Shown: positions 7,688 through 19,388, counted from the first letter of the stretch. The stretch is 64,000 nt of DNA from Pedobacter aquatilis (GCF_030409415.1 NZ_JAUFPW010000033.1:1-64000), one strand, 5' to 3'. Made by a program: numbers and translations. The notes: generated from the sequence alone by a model not told the origin.

Positions 7688-10159
7688 TTAATTGACGATT
7701 GCAGCAGTTTTAATACTCAAATCAAGTGGTTTTTTCACTTTGTTTTTCAACAACGCAAGTTCAATAACTTCACTCATTTCAGTAACATAATGGAATTTTA
7801 GATCCTTGATGTAACTTTCTTTAATTTCTAAAATATCCTTTCTGTTGCTTTTACAAAGAATGATTTCTTTAATGTTTGCTCTTTTAGCAGCCAGGATTTT
7901 TTCTTTAATTCCACCAACAGGTAAAACTTTTCCACGCAATGTAATTTCCCCGGTCATGGCTAAATGTTGCTTTACTTTACGCTGTGTAAATGCCGAAGTC
8001 AGAGCTGTTAACATAGTCACACCAGCCGAAGGACCATCTTTCGGAGTTGCGCCTGCCGGAACGTGAACGTGAACATCCCAATTATCAAATAATGTATAAT
8101 CGATGCCGAACTCAGCTGCATGTGCTCTTAAATATGCCAAAGCAATTACAGCCGATTCCTTCATTACATCGCCTAAATTACCAGTTAAAGTAAGTTTACC
8201 CTTGCCTGGACTCAAACTTGATTCAATAAATAAAATATCGCCACCAACACTTGTCCAAGCTAAGCCTGTTACAACACCAGCAACTTCGTTACCTTCGTAC
8301 AAGTCTTTATCATAAATAGGCGCACCTAAAATACGTTCAACATCCTCTTCAGATAAAGTAACATTGTATTCTTCTTCCATTGCAAGTTTTGTGGCTACGC
8401 CACGTACTAATGAACCAATTTTTTTCTCTAAACCACGCACACCGCTTTCTCTCGTATAATCTTCGATTACCTTCTCAATTAAGTTTGGTTTAAGAACAAT
8501 ATCTTTAATTTTTAAACCATGATTTTCTTTTTGCTTAGGTAATAAGAACTTCTTGGCAATCTCTATTTTTTCTTCAATTGTATAGCCATTCACTTCTATG
8601 ATTTCCATACGATCTAGCAATGCTGGCTGAATTGTACTTAAGGAATTTGCTGTTGCAATGAATAAAACATTCGATAAATCGTAATCTACTTCTACATAAT
8701 GATCGTAAAATGCATTGTTTTGTTCGGGGTCTAAAACCTCAAGCAAAGCTGATGAAGGATCGCCTCTATGGTCAGTACCAACTTTATCAATTTCATCTAA
8801 AACAAAAACAGGATTATCTGCACCAGCTTTTTTAATTGATGAAATTATTCTGCCCGGCATTGCACCAATATATGTTTTTCTATGGCCACGAACTTCAGCT
8901 TCATCTCTGATGCCACCAAGCGCCATACGTACATAATTACGACCTAAAGCCTTTGCAATTGATTTACCTAAAGAGGTTTTTCCAACTCCCGGAGGACCAA
9001 CTAAACAAAGAATTGGCGCTTTCATATCTCTTTTCAGTTTTAAAACCGCAAGATATTCGATAATACGTTGTTTAACTTTTTCAAGTCCGAAATGGTCCTT
9101 ATCTAAAATACGTTGTGCTCTTTTTAAATCGAAATTATCTTTAGTTAATTCACTCCATGGTAAATCAAGTAATAATTCCAGGTAGTTTAACTGAACTGAA
9201 TAATCTGGAGCAGCAGGGTTCATTCTGCCAAGTTTGTCAAGCTCTTTGTCAAAATGTGCATCAACCTGTTTAGACCATTTTTTCTTTTTGGCTCTTTCTT
9301 GTAAGGCATCAAATTCTATATCAGCAGAACTACCACCTAACTCTTCCTGAATGGTTTTCAGTTGTTGATTTAAAAAATAATCTCGTTGCTGCTTATCTAA
9401 ATCAGTTCGAACTTTCGATTGAATCTGATTTCTTAATTCAAGCATTTGCAGTTCGACCATTAACAATTCCATTACTTTTTGTGCCCTATTAAGCAGGTTG
9501 TCCATTTCAAGGATTTTTTGCTTATCAGCCATTTCGGCATTCATGTTTGATGAAATAAAGTTTATCAAAAATGAATTGCTCTCTATATTTTTAAGCGCAA
9601 TACTAGCTTCTGTTGGAATGTTAGGAGAAAGTTGAATTATCTGAGCAGACATTTCTCTAATCGAAGCGATTAATGTCTTAAATTCTTTATCTGCTTTATG
9701 TTTCTGCTCCTCAAATTTCTTTATAGTAGCCGTAATGTAGGGTTCATTTTGAACTTCTTCAATTAAACTAAAGCGTTGTTTTCCCTGTATAATTACAGTT
9801 GTATTTCCATCTGGCATTTGAAGCAACTTAATAATGTGGGCAACGGTACCAACAGTGTTAAGCTGCTCAAAAGTAGGGTCTTCTATGGAAACATCTTTTT
9901 GAGAAACTACACCGATAATCTTATTGCCTTTGTAAGCTTCTTTAATTAATTTTATTGATTTATCTCGCCCAACTGTGATAGGGATAACTACTCCAGGAAA
10001 TAAAACGGTATTACGTAAAGGTAATATTGCTAAAACTTCTGGCGTATCTTCATTATTCATGTCCTCTTCATCCTGCTGAGACATAAGCGGGAAAAATTCG
10101 GTATCTTCATTAATAATCGGCATTGCTGTATTAAAGTCAAATATATCGTGTTTGCTCAT
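7688..10159 (-). CDS. lon: ATP-dependent protease La (Lon)
   Basis: This 823-residue cytosolic AAA+ serine protease degrades misfolded and regulatory proteins. The N-terminal LON substrate domain begins near residue 45 with [20 protein letters not shown]. Walker A is [13 protein letters not shown] (about 388-400) and Walker B is [11 protein letters not shown]. The protease domain holds the catalytic serine in DGPSAGVTM (about 710) and the lysine in [16 protein letters not shown] (about 750). The first 40 residues are an acidic extension common in Bacteroidota Lon. It is monocistronic, with a terminator at 7596-7622. The upstream region contains TGGCACAAGAGTTGAA, which loosely resembles a sigma-54 box but lacks the -12 GC. 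Confidence 0.97.
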   Translation of the reverse strand: MSKHDIFDFNTAMPIINEDTEFFPLMSQQDEEDMNNEDTPEVLAILPLRNTVLFPGVVIPITVGRDKSIKLIKEAYKGNKIIGVVSQKDVSIEDPTFEQLNTVGTVAHIIKLLQMPDGNTTVIIQGKQRFSLIEEVQNEPYITATIKKFEEQKHKADKEFKTLIASIREMSAQIIQLSPNIPTEASIALKNIESNSFLINFISSNMNAEMADKQKILEMDNLLNRAQKVMELLMVELQMLELRNQIQSKVRTDLDKQQRDYFLNQQLKTIQEELGGSSADIEFDALQERAKKKKWSKQVDAHFDKELDKLGRMNPAAPDYSVQLNYLELLLDLPWSELTKDNFDLKRAQRILDKDHFGLEKVKQRIIEYLAVLKLKRDMKAPILCLVGPPGVGKTSLGKSIAKALGRNYVRMALGGIRDEAEVRGHRKTYIGAMPGRIISSIKKAGADNPVFVLDEIDKVGTDHRGDPSSALLEVLDPEQNNAFYDHYVEVDYDLSNVLFIATANSLSTIQPALLDRMEIIEVNGYTIEEKIEIAKKFLLPKQKENHGLKIKDIVLKPNLIEKVIEDYTRESGVRGLEKKIGSLVRGVATKLAMEEEYNVTLSEEDVERILGAPIYDKDLYEGNEVAGVVTGLAWTSVGGDILFIESSLSPGKGKLTLTGNLGDVMKESAVIALAYLRAHAAEFGIDYTLFDNWDVHVHVPAGATPKDGPSAGVTMLTALTSAFTQRKVKQHLAMTGEITLRGKVLPVGGIKEKILAAKRANIKEIILCKSNRKDILEIKESYIKDLKFHYVTEMSEVIELALLKNKVKKPLDLSIKTAAIVN

Positions 10160-10490
10160 TATTATTCTTTATAACGACAAACTGGCAGTATAGTCGTTGG
10201 TAATTTGTGTGTATTTAATATACACTATTAAATTCAACTCTTGTGCCAAAGTTGTTTTAAATTAATGTTAGCATAAAATTGGTATAATGTTATGATAAAA
10301 AGGCAGAGAATATAAATTATTCACCAAATATCATATAATCCAAATTTGTACGTTAATGCTATTGTTTGAGTGTTTTAGTGGATGCAAAAAAAATTAAAGC
10401 ACTTTATTTTCTTAGAATTGAATTATATTGCGTGCATATTACTCTTTTATTTCTATCGAAATTTTAGATTTGTTAACTTATTATTAGTAC
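10160..10490. other. Divergent intergenic region between lon and the TPR gene
   Basis: This AT-rich 331-bp spacer must hold the promoters of both divergent genes. I see a TTTG box 19 bp before TAGTGTAT on the lon side, which is only a partial match to the Bacteroidota consensus. No gene or strong repeat is visible. Confidence 0.4.
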
Positions 10491-11114
10491 ATGAACATTA
10501 TAAAACATACCATTTTAGGTTTAATCATTATCTCATCAACAAGCAGTTATGCACAAAATAGTATTGATAAGAAAGTTATGGACGCAATGCTTAAGGGTGA
10601 TTACAAAACAGCTGTGTTACAGTTAGAAAAATCAAGCATTAAAGAACCAAATAATGTAAATGTACTAAAAATGCTTGGTTATTCTTATTACCAAAGTGGC
10701 GATTATGAAAATTCGATAACTACTTATAGCAATTTAATTGTTCTAAAACCTACTGAGGTTTCTGCATATTATTACAGAGGTAAAGCACGCTTAAATGTTG
10801 CAAATGATCCAAAACAATCTTTAAATAGCATGAGGGAAAACTTTTACCTGGCTGCAATTAAGGATTTTACTAAAGCAAGCGAATTGAGTGGGGAAGAAGA
10901 TACGCAAATGCTTCAAAACAGAGGTTTGGCCTACAAAGATTATGCGATTTTTAAATCTTTTAAGGCAAAAAAAAGCACAGAGAAACAAAGTTGCGTTGCC
11001 TTATTTAATAACTCAATTGCCGATTTTCAAAAAGTTTTAACATTGCAACCTTTACGAAAAGATATTATAGATTGGATAACTTACGATAAAGCTCAAATTG
11101 CGAGCTTAAAGTAA
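10491..11114 (+). CDS. Secreted tetratricopeptide-repeat protein
   Basis: This 207-residue protein has a signal peptide ending in SSYAQ. Several TPR-like helix pairs follow: DAMLKGDYKTAVLQLEKSSI, VLKMLGYSYYQSGDYENSIT, SAYYYRGKARLNV and a final NSIADFQKVLTLQP. It is probably a periplasmic scaffold for protein contacts; the partner is unknown. It has its own bidirectional terminator downstream at 11131-11166. Confidence 0.8.
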   Translation: MNIIKHTILGLIIISSTSSYAQNSIDKKVMDAMLKGDYKTAVLQLEKSSIKEPNNVNVLKMLGYSYYQSGDYENSITTYSNLIVLKPTEVSAYYYRGKARLNVANDPKQSLNSMRENFYLAAIKDFTKASELSGEEDTQMLQNRGLAYKDYAIFKSFKAKKSTEKQSCVALFNNSIADFQKVLTLQPLRKDIIDWITYDKAQIASLK

Positions 11115-11130
11115 TTTATCTAGTATAACT

Positions 11131-11166
11131 AAAAAAGGCGAACTCATAAAATTGTTCGCCTTTTTT
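11131..11166. terminator. Bidirectional terminator
   Basis: The stem AAAAAAGGCGAAC pairs with GTTCGCCTTTTTT around a ten-base loop, giving A-rich and T-rich flanks for both directions. It lies between the converging TPR gene and the lipoprotein gene. Confidence 0.85.
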
Positions 11167-11169
11167 GGT

Positions 11170-11697
11170 TTAGAATAATTCTTTGACCTGATATTTTTTC
11201 TCTTTTAAAAGTTTTATCTTTTGATATTTTTTAACTAAATACAAACTATCAGGATAGTATAACAGAGTATCTCCAGAAGTGTATAGTATGTTTTTGTTTG
11301 AGATAATGATTTTGATTTTTGCTACTGATTTATTCAAAAAATCTATTTGAACCTTTTTAACAGGTATTTTCTTATTTGATGATGTATAAATTATTTTGTC
11401 AACAGCTTTTTGGGTTTTAAAACTTCCTTTCCAGGATGCTTTATTAATATCTGCGTTAGCAAAAATTGAAAATTCCTTTTCCCAATCCTTAATATTTAAG
11501 TTTTTGTTTTCAGATAAGCCATTAATTGTTACTACTTTTAATATTTTAGGTTTAGATTTATTTAACCTTAAAGCTTCTTTTTGAAAGTAGCCTTTAATAT
11601 CAAAATAAAGTAAATCTGTATTTGCTTTTGATTCTTTTTCCTGATTGCAAGAAATTAAACCAAAGGCAAATACAAAAAAGAATAGTTTCTTAATCAT
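11170..11697 (-). CDS. Hypothetical lipoprotein
   Basis: This 175-residue protein has a signal sequence ending in the lipobox LISC (Cys at about residue 17), so it is likely anchored to a membrane. The mature part is Lys- and Ile-rich with predicted beta strands and no domain I recognise. The start codon overlaps the stop of gpmI in a TAATG junction, which implies translational coupling with that gene, although the functional link is unclear. Confidence 0.7.
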   Translation of the reverse strand: MIKKLFFFVFAFGLISCNQEKESKANTDLLYFDIKGYFQKEALRLNKSKPKILKVVTINGLSENKNLNIKDWEKEFSIFANADINKASWKGSFKTQKAVDKIIYTSSNKKIPVKKVQIDFLNKSVAKIKIIISNKNILYTSGDTLLYYPDSLYLVKKYQKIKLLKEKKYQVKELF

Positions 11698-13217
11698 TAT
11701 ATCAAAACGCTACCTGTCATTTCTTCAGGAATGTTTACACCAAGTATTTTTAAAATTGTTGGCGCAATATCGCCAAGTTTACCATCAGCAATTTGTTTAT
11801 AATCATCATCAATTAAAATACATGGAACTAAATTAGTAGTGTGTGCTGTGTTCGGAGAGCCATCATTGTTAACCATAAATTCAGAGTTGCCATGGTCGGC
11901 AAGCAAAATGAATGAGTAGCCGTTTTCCAAGCCTTTATTAACCACGGTTTCGGCACATTTATCAGCAATTTCTACAGCTTTAATAACCGCTTCATAAACG
12001 CCAGTATGGCCAACCATATCCGGATTTGCAAAGTTTAAACAAATAAAATCTGCCCAGCCTGATTCGATTTCTTTTGTTATGGCTTCTGTAATTCCTGCTG
12101 CGCTCATCTCTGGTTGCAAATCGTAGGTTGCAACCTTGGGTGATGGAATTAAGATACGTTTTTCGTTTTCAAACTCTGTCTCTCTTCCACCAGAAAAGAA
12201 GAAAGTTACGTGAGGGTATTTCTCCGTTTCAGCAATTCTAATTTGATTTTTCCCTTGCTCAGCTAAAACCTCACCAATGGTTTTGGTTAAGTCATCTTTA
12301 GTAAAAACAACATTTACCTTCTCAAAACTTTCATCATAAGTTGTCATAGTAACATAATACAATGGTAATTTATGCATTTGTTGTTCTGGGAAATCTTTTT
12401 GAGTTAATGCAGTCGTAATTTCTCTTCCTCTATCTGTTCTAAAGTTAAAACAGATTACAACATCATCATTTTTAATAGTAGCAATGGGTTCATCATTATC
12501 AGAAGTAAGCACAACTGGTCTAAGGAATTCATCGGTTATGCCTTCTTCATAAGATTTTCTAATGCTTGCTAAAGAGTCTTGTGATTTCTCACCAACTCCA
12601 TTAACCATTACATCGTAAGCTTTCTTAACACGTTCCCAACGGTTATCTCTATCCATTGCATAATAACGACCAACGAGTGATGCAAGCTTTGTTGATGAAT
12701 TTTGAATATGATTTTCTAAATCGGTAATAAAATCTAAACCAGAATTAGGGTCGGTATCTCTACCATCTAAAAAAGCGTGAACATAACTGTTTGCAACTTG
12801 TGCTTCGTTTGCAGCATCGCAAAGTGCTTTTAGATGTTCAATATGTGCATGAACGCCACCGTTTGAAACTAAACCAATAAAATGTACTGCTTTATTATTT
12901 GCTTTTGCATATTCGAAAGCTTTAAGCAAAACCGGGTTGCTGTGCAATTCCCTATCCGCAATTGCCTTGTTAATTCTTCCAAGCTCTTGATAAACTACTC
13001 TTCCGGCACCTAAATTCATGTGGCCAACTTCCGAATTACCCATTTGTCCGACAGGTAAGCCAACAGCTTCTCCAGATGCTTCTAATTTTGAGTTTGGATA
13101 TTTTTGAATTAATGAATCAAAAAATGGTGTATTGGCGGCATAAGCAGCATCAGAGTTATCGTGCTTTCCGTAGCCCCATCCATCTAAAATAATAAGTGCA
13201 AGTTTTTTATTTTTCAT
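11697..13217 (-). CDS. gpmI: 2,3-bisphosphoglycerate-independent phosphoglycerate mutase
   Basis: This is a cytosolic glycolytic enzyme of about 506 residues that interconverts 3- and 2-phosphoglycerate with two Mn ions. The metal-binding start LALIILDGWGYG, the phosphoserine site QMGNSEVGHMNLGAGR, the DGRDTDP loop and the C-terminal ILLADHGNSE with a following HTTN histidine are all present. I chose the ATG at 13217 because the family begins just before LALIILDGWG; the ATG at 13250 would add 11 atypical residues. Its stop overlaps the start of the downstream lipoprotein gene by one base. Confidence 0.95.
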   Translation of the reverse strand: MKNKKLALIILDGWGYGKHDNSDAAYAANTPFFDSLIQKYPNSKLEASGEAVGLPVGQMGNSEVGHMNLGAGRVVYQELGRINKAIADRELHSNPVLLKAFEYAKANNKAVHFIGLVSNGGVHAHIEHLKALCDAANEAQVANSYVHAFLDGRDTDPNSGLDFITDLENHIQNSSTKLASLVGRYYAMDRDNRWERVKKAYDVMVNGVGEKSQDSLASIRKSYEEGITDEFLRPVVLTSDNDEPIATIKNDDVVICFNFRTDRGREITTALTQKDFPEQQMHKLPLYYVTMTTYDESFEKVNVVFTKDDLTKTIGEVLAEQGKNQIRIAETEKYPHVTFFFSGGRETEFENEKRILIPSPKVATYDLQPEMSAAGITEAITKEIESGWADFICLNFANPDMVGHTGVYEAVIKAVEIADKCAETVVNKGLENGYSFILLADHGNSEFMVNNDGSPNTAHTTNLVPCILIDDDYKQIADGKLGDIAPTILKILGVNIPEEMTGSVLI

Positions 13218-13450
13218 TCTTTTTAAATTTTTAAGCCCATCTATACCCATTAATTAAATAATTGTAAATGGTTTAGGCTAGTAGCGGCAATAATATTAAA
13301 GCAATTTTAAAACATTTCTATCATCTCGATGTTTTAACAATTCTTTATATAGCAAATATAGGTTTATTGCAGCTTATACAAATTAAGAAATCCTTTTTTT
13401 GATAAGCTAATGGCATAATTTTAGCTGTACGGTGATTATAAAATACAGAA

Positions 13451-13849
13451 ATGATCCGAAGCTTAATTTTATTGTTAGTTGCTATTTCGCCAATTTATCG
13501 TTCTATTGGCTACCAAGCTGATATTATTGATGATTTATCGTCGCATTTTAGATCAGGGAACTCAAAGGAAATTGCTAAAAATTTCGCTCCAACAATAGAA
13601 TTGATCATAATAGATGAAGAAGATGTATACTCTAAAGCACAGGGCGAACAGATTTTAAAGGATTTTTTTAGTAAACATCAACCCACAAAAACAAGTATTT
13701 TTCATAGGATAAACAATAGCCAGAATTATAGGTTTGGTGTAATAGTTCTTAACACTTCAAAGGAAACTTTCAGGGTTTCGGTAACCATGAAAAAGTTTAA
13801 TAGTGCATTTCTTATTACAGAACTAAGGATTGAACCTGCAAAGGACTAA
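13451..13849 (+). CDS. DUF4783 secreted protein
   Basis: This 132-residue protein with a short N-terminal hydrophobic segment belongs to the Bacteroidota DUF4783 family by its pattern DIIDDLSSHFRSGNSKEIAK, followed by EEDVYSKAQGEQILKDFF and FHRINNSQNYRFG. The fold resembles small NTF2-like domains (inference). In related genomes this gene sits directly upstream of nadC, as here, and the two may be co-regulated. Function unknown. Confidence 0.8.
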   Translation: MIRSLILLLVAISPIYRSIGYQADIIDDLSSHFRSGNSKEIAKNFAPTIELIIIDEEDVYSKAQGEQILKDFFSKHQPTKTSIFHRINNSQNYRFGVIVLNTSKETFRVSVTMKKFNSAFLITELRIEPAKD

Positions 13850-13887
13850 TTTCGTCATATTTTCTGTTTCAGTGTATTTAAGATTGA

Positions 13888-13917
13888 TTGCCTAATCGTA
13901 AATAATTACTACTTTTG
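13888..13917 (+). promoter_or_regulatory. Bacteroidota-type promoter for nadC
   Basis: TTG at 13888-13890 is followed after 19 bases by TACTTTTG (13910-13917), an exact match to the TAnnTTTG -7 element. This places transcription start about 10-15 bases before the TTG start codon of nadC. Confidence 0.6.
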
Positions 13918-13936
13918 GAGTTTAAAAACCATCATT

Positions 13937-14779
13937 TTGGACAAAGAACTTCTATCTCAGTTTATAAAAAATGCATTAGCCGAAGATGTTGGCGATGGCG
14001 ATCATACTTCAATATCAACAATTCCAAAGGATACGCAGGGCAAAGCCAAATTAATAATAAAAGAGGATGGCATTTTAGCTGGAATTGAACTTGCTTTATT
14101 AATATTTGAGGAAGTAGACAAGAATCTAAAAGTTGATGTTTTACTAACAGATGGAACTAAAGTTAAAGTTGGTGATATTGCTTTAACCGTTTCAGGAAGT
14201 ACGCACTCAATTCTTATCGCCGAACGTTTGGTGTTAAATTGCATGCAACGAATGAGTGGTATTGCAACTAAAACCAACAGAATAGTTTCTAAATTAGGTA
14301 AAACAAAAACTAAACTTTTAGATACCAGAAAAACAACACCAGGTTTACGCTATTTAGAAAAATGGGCGGTAAGAATTGGAGGTGGTGTTAATCACAGAAT
14401 TGGTTTATATGATATGATCTTGATTAAAGACAATCATGTTGATTATGCTGGCGGAATAGCAAATGCAATAAATTCTGCAAGAAATTACTTGAAAGAGCAG
14501 CATAAAAATCTACAAATAGAAATTGAGGTGAGGAATATTGAGGAATTAAATCAGGTAATTGAGGCTGGTGGAGCGGATAGGATTATGCTTGATAATTTTA
14601 GTTTCGAAAATTTAACAAAAGCGGTAAATTTAATTGATGAAAGATTTATAACCGAAGCATCTGGTGGCATCACGGAAGAAAATGTTGAAGAATATGCTGC
14701 TTGTGGAGTCGATTTCATATCTATGGGAGCATTAACACATTCTGTTAAAAGCTTAGATATGAGCTTGAAAGCATATTAA
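13937..14779 (+). CDS. nadC: Nicotinate-nucleotide diphosphorylase (carboxylating), quinolinate phosphoribosyltransferase
   Basis: This 280-residue enzyme of de novo NAD synthesis converts quinolinate and PRPP to nicotinate mononucleotide. The family motifs are AEDVGDGDHTS near residue 15, NCMQRMSGIAT, DTRKTTPGLRYLEKWAV, GGGVNHRIGLYDMILIKDNH and the C-terminal EASGGITEENV. The start codon is TTG, with no in-frame ATG nearby upstream; family length and the N-terminal alignment support it. It is followed after 51 bases by plsY. Confidence 0.95.
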   Translation: MDKELLSQFIKNALAEDVGDGDHTSISTIPKDTQGKAKLIIKEDGILAGIELALLIFEEVDKNLKVDVLLTDGTKVKVGDIALTVSGSTHSILIAERLVLNCMQRMSGIATKTNRIVSKLGKTKTKLLDTRKTTPGLRYLEKWAVRIGGGVNHRIGLYDMILIKDNHVDYAGGIANAINSARNYLKEQHKNLQIEIEVRNIEELNQVIEAGGADRIMLDNFSFENLTKAVNLIDERFITEASGGITEENVEEYAACGVDFISMGALTHSVKSLDMSLKAY

Positions 14780-14830
14780 TCTATAATTTCATATATAAAG
14801 AAAAGCTTATTTTTTGTATCATTGTAGGCT

Positions 14831-15478
14831 ATGGTCACGGTTTATTCTCTCACTGCGCTGCTTTTTGCATACCTTTTTGGTTCTATTCCAACGGCGGTAT
14901 GGTTAGGGCAAGCTTTTTATGGGGTTGATGTTAGAGAATATGGGAGTGGCAACGCCGGAGCTACTAATACTTTTCGTGTATTAGGAAAAAAAGCGGGTAT
15001 TGCCGTTATGATTATTGATATCGCGAAAGGCTATACAGCTACGAACCTTGCCTATTTAATCGGTATATCTGTAACCGGGCCACAACATTCTGTAGTATTT
15101 GTTAATTATCAGCTTGCTTTAGGGGTAACTGCGGTAATGGGCCACTTATTTCCGATATTTGCAGGTTTTAGGGGTGGTAAAGGTGTTGCAACACTTTTTG
15201 GAATGATTTTAGCAGTTAACTTCCATGCATCTATGCTTTGTGTTCTGGTTTTCGTGGTTGTACTGCTATTAACTAAATATGTATCGTTAAGTTCTATTTG
15301 TGCAGGTTTCACTTTTCCTTTAAGTGTAGTTTTTCTATTTCAGGTTTCAATAAAATCTGAAGTGCTTTATGGAATGGCGGTTTGCGTCTTAATACTGGTT
15401 ACACACCAAAAAAATCTCGAAAGATTGCTTAAGGGCAAAGAATCAAAAGTGTATTTGTTTAAGAAAAAAACTAATTAA
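14831..15478 (+). CDS. plsY: Acyl-phosphate:glycerol-3-phosphate acyltransferase
   Basis: This 215-residue inner-membrane enzyme starts phospholipid synthesis by acylating glycerol-3-phosphate from acyl-phosphate. The signature loops are GSIPTAVWLGQ, YGSGNAGATNTFRVLG near residues 38-53, and FRGGKGVATLFG near 115-126. Five or more hydrophobic helices span the rest. It lies between nadC and an M48 protease gene on the same strand. Confidence 0.95.
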   Translation: MVTVYSLTALLFAYLFGSIPTAVWLGQAFYGVDVREYGSGNAGATNTFRVLGKKAGIAVMIIDIAKGYTATNLAYLIGISVTGPQHSVVFVNYQLALGVTAVMGHLFPIFAGFRGGKGVATLFGMILAVNFHASMLCVLVFVVVLLLTKYVSLSSICAGFTFPLSVVFLFQVSIKSEVLYGMAVCVLILVTHQKNLERLLKGKESKVYLFKKKTN

Positions 15479-15561
15479 TTAACAAAAACACATTCACCAA
15501 AACTTATTTGTAAGCAACCTGTTTCTCTTACAATAATTTACCAATCTTTTTAAATCGCATT

Positions 15562-16368
15562 ATGAAAAAGTTATTCTTAACAGCAAGCATTGCTGGGGTT
15601 TTATTGTTTAACTCGTGTACTACAGTTCCATTAACTGGCCGAAGCCGATTTGACTTAGTAAGTAACGACCAGGTTTTACCAATGGCTTTTCAGGCTTATA
15701 GTACATTTTTAACTGAGAATAAGACAACAGTTCTACCTGCATCTAATGCACAGGCTTTAAAGGTTAAAACAATTGGCGCTAAATTAATTACTGCAGTAAA
15801 ATCATATATGAATAATAATAACTATGGTAATTTAATTGCAGATTACCAGTGGGAAGTTAATGTTGTTCAAAACAATGAAAAAAATGCGTGGTGTATGCCT
15901 GGCGGAAAAATTGTTGTTTACACAGGGATTTTGCCTGTAACACAAGATGATGCTGGTTTAGCAACCGTAATGGGACACGAAATTGCCCATGCAATTGCTG
16001 GTCACTCGGCAGAACGCATGTCTAACGAAATGGTTGCACAGGGCGTAGGCTCATTGGCCGGTGCTGCTTTATCAAAAAACCCAAAAGTTCAATCTATTTT
16101 CAATGCAGGTTACGGCGTTGGTGGACAAGTTGCTATGCTAAAATTTAGCAGAAACCAAGAATTGGAAGCAGACAGATTGGGCTTAATTTTTATGGCGATG
16201 GCAGGTTATAATCCTCAAAATGCAACTGCTTTCTGGAATAGAATGTCGGCAGCTTCTGCAGGTGCACAAAAACCAGCAGAGTTTTTAAGCACTCACCCAA
16301 GTGATGCAACACGTATCGCTCAGATTCAAAAATATTTACCTGAAGCGCAACAGTATTATAAGAAATAG
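15562..16368 (+). CDS. M48-family metalloprotease lipoprotein (LoiP/YggG-like)
   Basis: This is a 268-residue zinc peptidase. The signal sequence ends in LLFNSC, a lipobox with Cys at about residue 19. The active site is GHEIAHAIAGH (HExxH) near residues 138-148, and the third zinc ligand lies in NQELEADRLGL. The C-terminal FLSTHPSDATRIAQIQ is typical of periplasmic M48C proteins, which degrade misfolded outer-membrane proteins. Length is normal. It is the last gene before a terminator at 16392-16426. Confidence 0.92.
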   Translation: MKKLFLTASIAGVLLFNSCTTVPLTGRSRFDLVSNDQVLPMAFQAYSTFLTENKTTVLPASNAQALKVKTIGAKLITAVKSYMNNNNYGNLIADYQWEVNVVQNNEKNAWCMPGGKIVVYTGILPVTQDDAGLATVMGHEIAHAIAGHSAERMSNEMVAQGVGSLAGAALSKNPKVQSIFNAGYGVGGQVAMLKFSRNQELEADRLGLIFMAMAGYNPQNATAFWNRMSAASAGAQKPAEFLSTHPSDATRIAQIQKYLPEAQQYYKK

Positions 16369-16391
16369 TTAAAGGTTAAGCGTATAAAGTT

Positions 16392-16426
16392 AAAGGTTGA
16401 GAGTGTAAAGCTTTCAACCTTTTTTT
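16392..16426 (+). terminator. Rho-independent terminator after the M48 protease gene
   Basis: The stem AAAGGTTGA (16392-16400) pairs with TCAACCTTT (16414-16422) and leads into a T-run. Confidence 0.7.
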
Positions 16427-16488
16427 GTTTATGGGAAAATTTTAAGCCAGATTTGAGTATAAACAACATTGCCAACAGGTTGTTTCCT

Positions 16489-16535
16489 CTAAAGACTAAA
16501 GACTAAAGACTAAAGACTAAAGACTAAAGACTAAA
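16489..16535. repeat. Heptanucleotide tandem repeat (CTAAAGA)
   Basis: Six full copies and one partial copy of CTAAAGA run head to tail in the spacer between the M48 and pabB genes. Such an array can change length by slippage. It ends about 10 bases before the pabB stop codon, so it lies in a 3' region. Confidence 0.9.
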
Positions 16536-16545
16536 TACCAACGAA

Positions 16546-17802
16546 CTAATTTTCAAGAACCTTCAAAATTGCACTGGCTTTTAACAAACATTCATCATGT
16601 TCTTTCTCTGCATTTGATTGAAAAGTTATTGCGCCACCAACCTGAAAGGATAGATAGTTATTATTTTGATTATAAAGGATACTGCGGATTATCACATTGA
16701 AATCAAAATCTCCGTTGGGACTGATGAAACCAAATGAACCAGAATAAACACCTCGCTTTGAAGATTCATACGCTTCAATTAACTGCATGGCTTTAACTTT
16801 TGGCGCTCCCGTCATCGAACCCATTGGGAAAGCATTTTTAATTGCATTAATAAAGTGAATTTCTGGATTTAATTCGCAGCTGATTGTCGAAATCATTTGA
16901 TGGACTTGAGGGAAAGTATAGATACCAAATAATTCTTCGACTTTTACAGAGCCTTTCACCGCTGATTTAGTTAAATCGTGGCGAACCAAATCAACAATCA
17001 TTACATTTTCTGCCTGTTCTTTTACATCATTTTTTAGGTGGATTTTGATTTGCTCATCTTCCACTAAATCTTTACTTCTTCTTGCTGTACCTTTTATTGG
17101 TTGTGATACCAATTTTGAACCTCTTTTACACAAAAAACGTTCTGGTGTAGCAGATAATATATAATGCTGATAAACTTTAAAGTAGCCAGCAAATGGAGTA
17201 GGAGAGATTTTATTTAGTAATTCAAAAGTTTCTACAGGATTTATTACAGCATTTTCTGCAAAAAACTCCTGGCAAAAATTAACCTCATAAATGTCGCCAC
17301 GAATAATGTGTTCTTTTAAACCATTTACCTGATTTATATATTGAGCTTTTGAAAGTTTTTGATTGATTGATAAATTAGTCGGAGAAACTGCTTCCTTAAC
17401 ATCGAAACTATTTATTTCTTCGAGAATGGATTCATTTCCTAATAAAATTTCAGCCTTACCTTTTTTGAAACCGATTAGATATTTTGGTTCAAAGAAATAT
17501 AAATCAGGGAATTCTAGTTTGTCAGGGTTTGAAGATTTTAGATCTTCAGTTTCATTTTTTAAATCGTAGCTAAAAAAACCGAAAAGCCAGGTTTTTTTGC
17601 TTTCGTAAAATGTTTTGAGTTGCGCAAAAGCATTTCCAGAATTCGCTTTTAATTCGCTTTCAACATCAGCGGCAATGATAAATTCGTATGCAGAATAAGC
17701 ATCTTCGTATTGATTAGAATCTAAAAGGCAACAAACATCAAACTGGTTTGCCCAATCCAATGCTTTTTGTTTAAAATCTGATATGTTTCGTTCGGTTTTC
17801 AA
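16546..17802 (-). CDS. pabB: Aminodeoxychorismate synthase component I
   Basis: This 418-residue chorismate-binding enzyme supplies 4-amino-4-deoxychorismate for folate. The conserved blocks are DIYEVNFCQEF, PTPFAGYFKVYQHYILSATPERF, the PIKGTARR loop, NVMIVDLVRHDL and the catalytic end FPMGSMTGAPKVKAMQLIEAYE. The KGTARR form with lysine and the absence of trp neighbours favour PabB over TrpE. It is shorter than TrpE, as usual for Bacteroidota PabB. No amidotransferase partner is encoded in the window. Confidence 0.88.
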   Translation of the reverse strand: MKTERNISDFKQKALDWANQFDVCCLLDSNQYEDAYSAYEFIIAADVESELKANSGNAFAQLKTFYESKKTWLFGFFSYDLKNETEDLKSSNPDKLEFPDLYFFEPKYLIGFKKGKAEILLGNESILEEINSFDVKEAVSPTNLSINQKLSKAQYINQVNGLKEHIIRGDIYEVNFCQEFFAENAVINPVETFELLNKISPTPFAGYFKVYQHYILSATPERFLCKRGSKLVSQPIKGTARRSKDLVEDEQIKIHLKNDVKEQAENVMIVDLVRHDLTKSAVKGSVKVEELFGIYTFPQVHQMISTISCELNPEIHFINAIKNAFPMGSMTGAPKVKAMQLIEAYESSKRGVYSGSFGFISPNGDFDFNVIIRSILYNQNNNYLSFQVGGAITFQSNAEKEHDECLLKASAILKVLEN

Positions 17803-17943
17803 GCAGCGGCAAAGGTAACTAAACCCGACATAAGTGGAAAGCTTACGGATGCAGAAACTTTAATTTTCCTACTAACATTCACCGTAACTTGGAACATTGG
17901 CGGGATCGGACCTAAATAGTTTTACAGTCTGTGCTTTCCAAAT

Positions 17944-17976
17944 AAAAAAAAGCAACCCTAATAATAAGATTGCTTT
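17944..17976 (-). terminator. Rho-independent terminator downstream of purA
   Basis: AAAGCAA (17949-17955) and TTGCTTT (17970-17976) form a stem. On the minus strand a T-run (complement of 17944-17950) follows. Confidence 0.65.
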
Positions 17977-18033
17977 GAAATGTTTTTTTAAATTTTCATT
18001 TAGAATGCGGTGAATAGATATTTGAATCAATTA

Positions 18034-18064
18034 CAAAGATTCCTCGGCTTCGCTCGAAATGACG
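18034..18064. repeat. Single arm of a dispersed REP-like element
   Basis: The segment matches the right arm of the hairpin elements at 38618-38709 and 39064-39155 (core CGCTCGAAATGACG). It lies alone in the purA-pabB spacer (17803-18092), which otherwise contains only the purA terminator. Confidence 0.65.
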
Positions 18065-18092
18065 ATCTTTTTAAACTGTTGAACAATAGAAA

Positions 18093-19388
<1,296 letters not shown>

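Noticed and set aside
10225-10260. Sigma-54-like TGGCAC-N5-TTGAA box upstream of lon
   Set aside because: The -12 element lacks the essential GC, and a TTTG box overlaps it; not strong enough to call.
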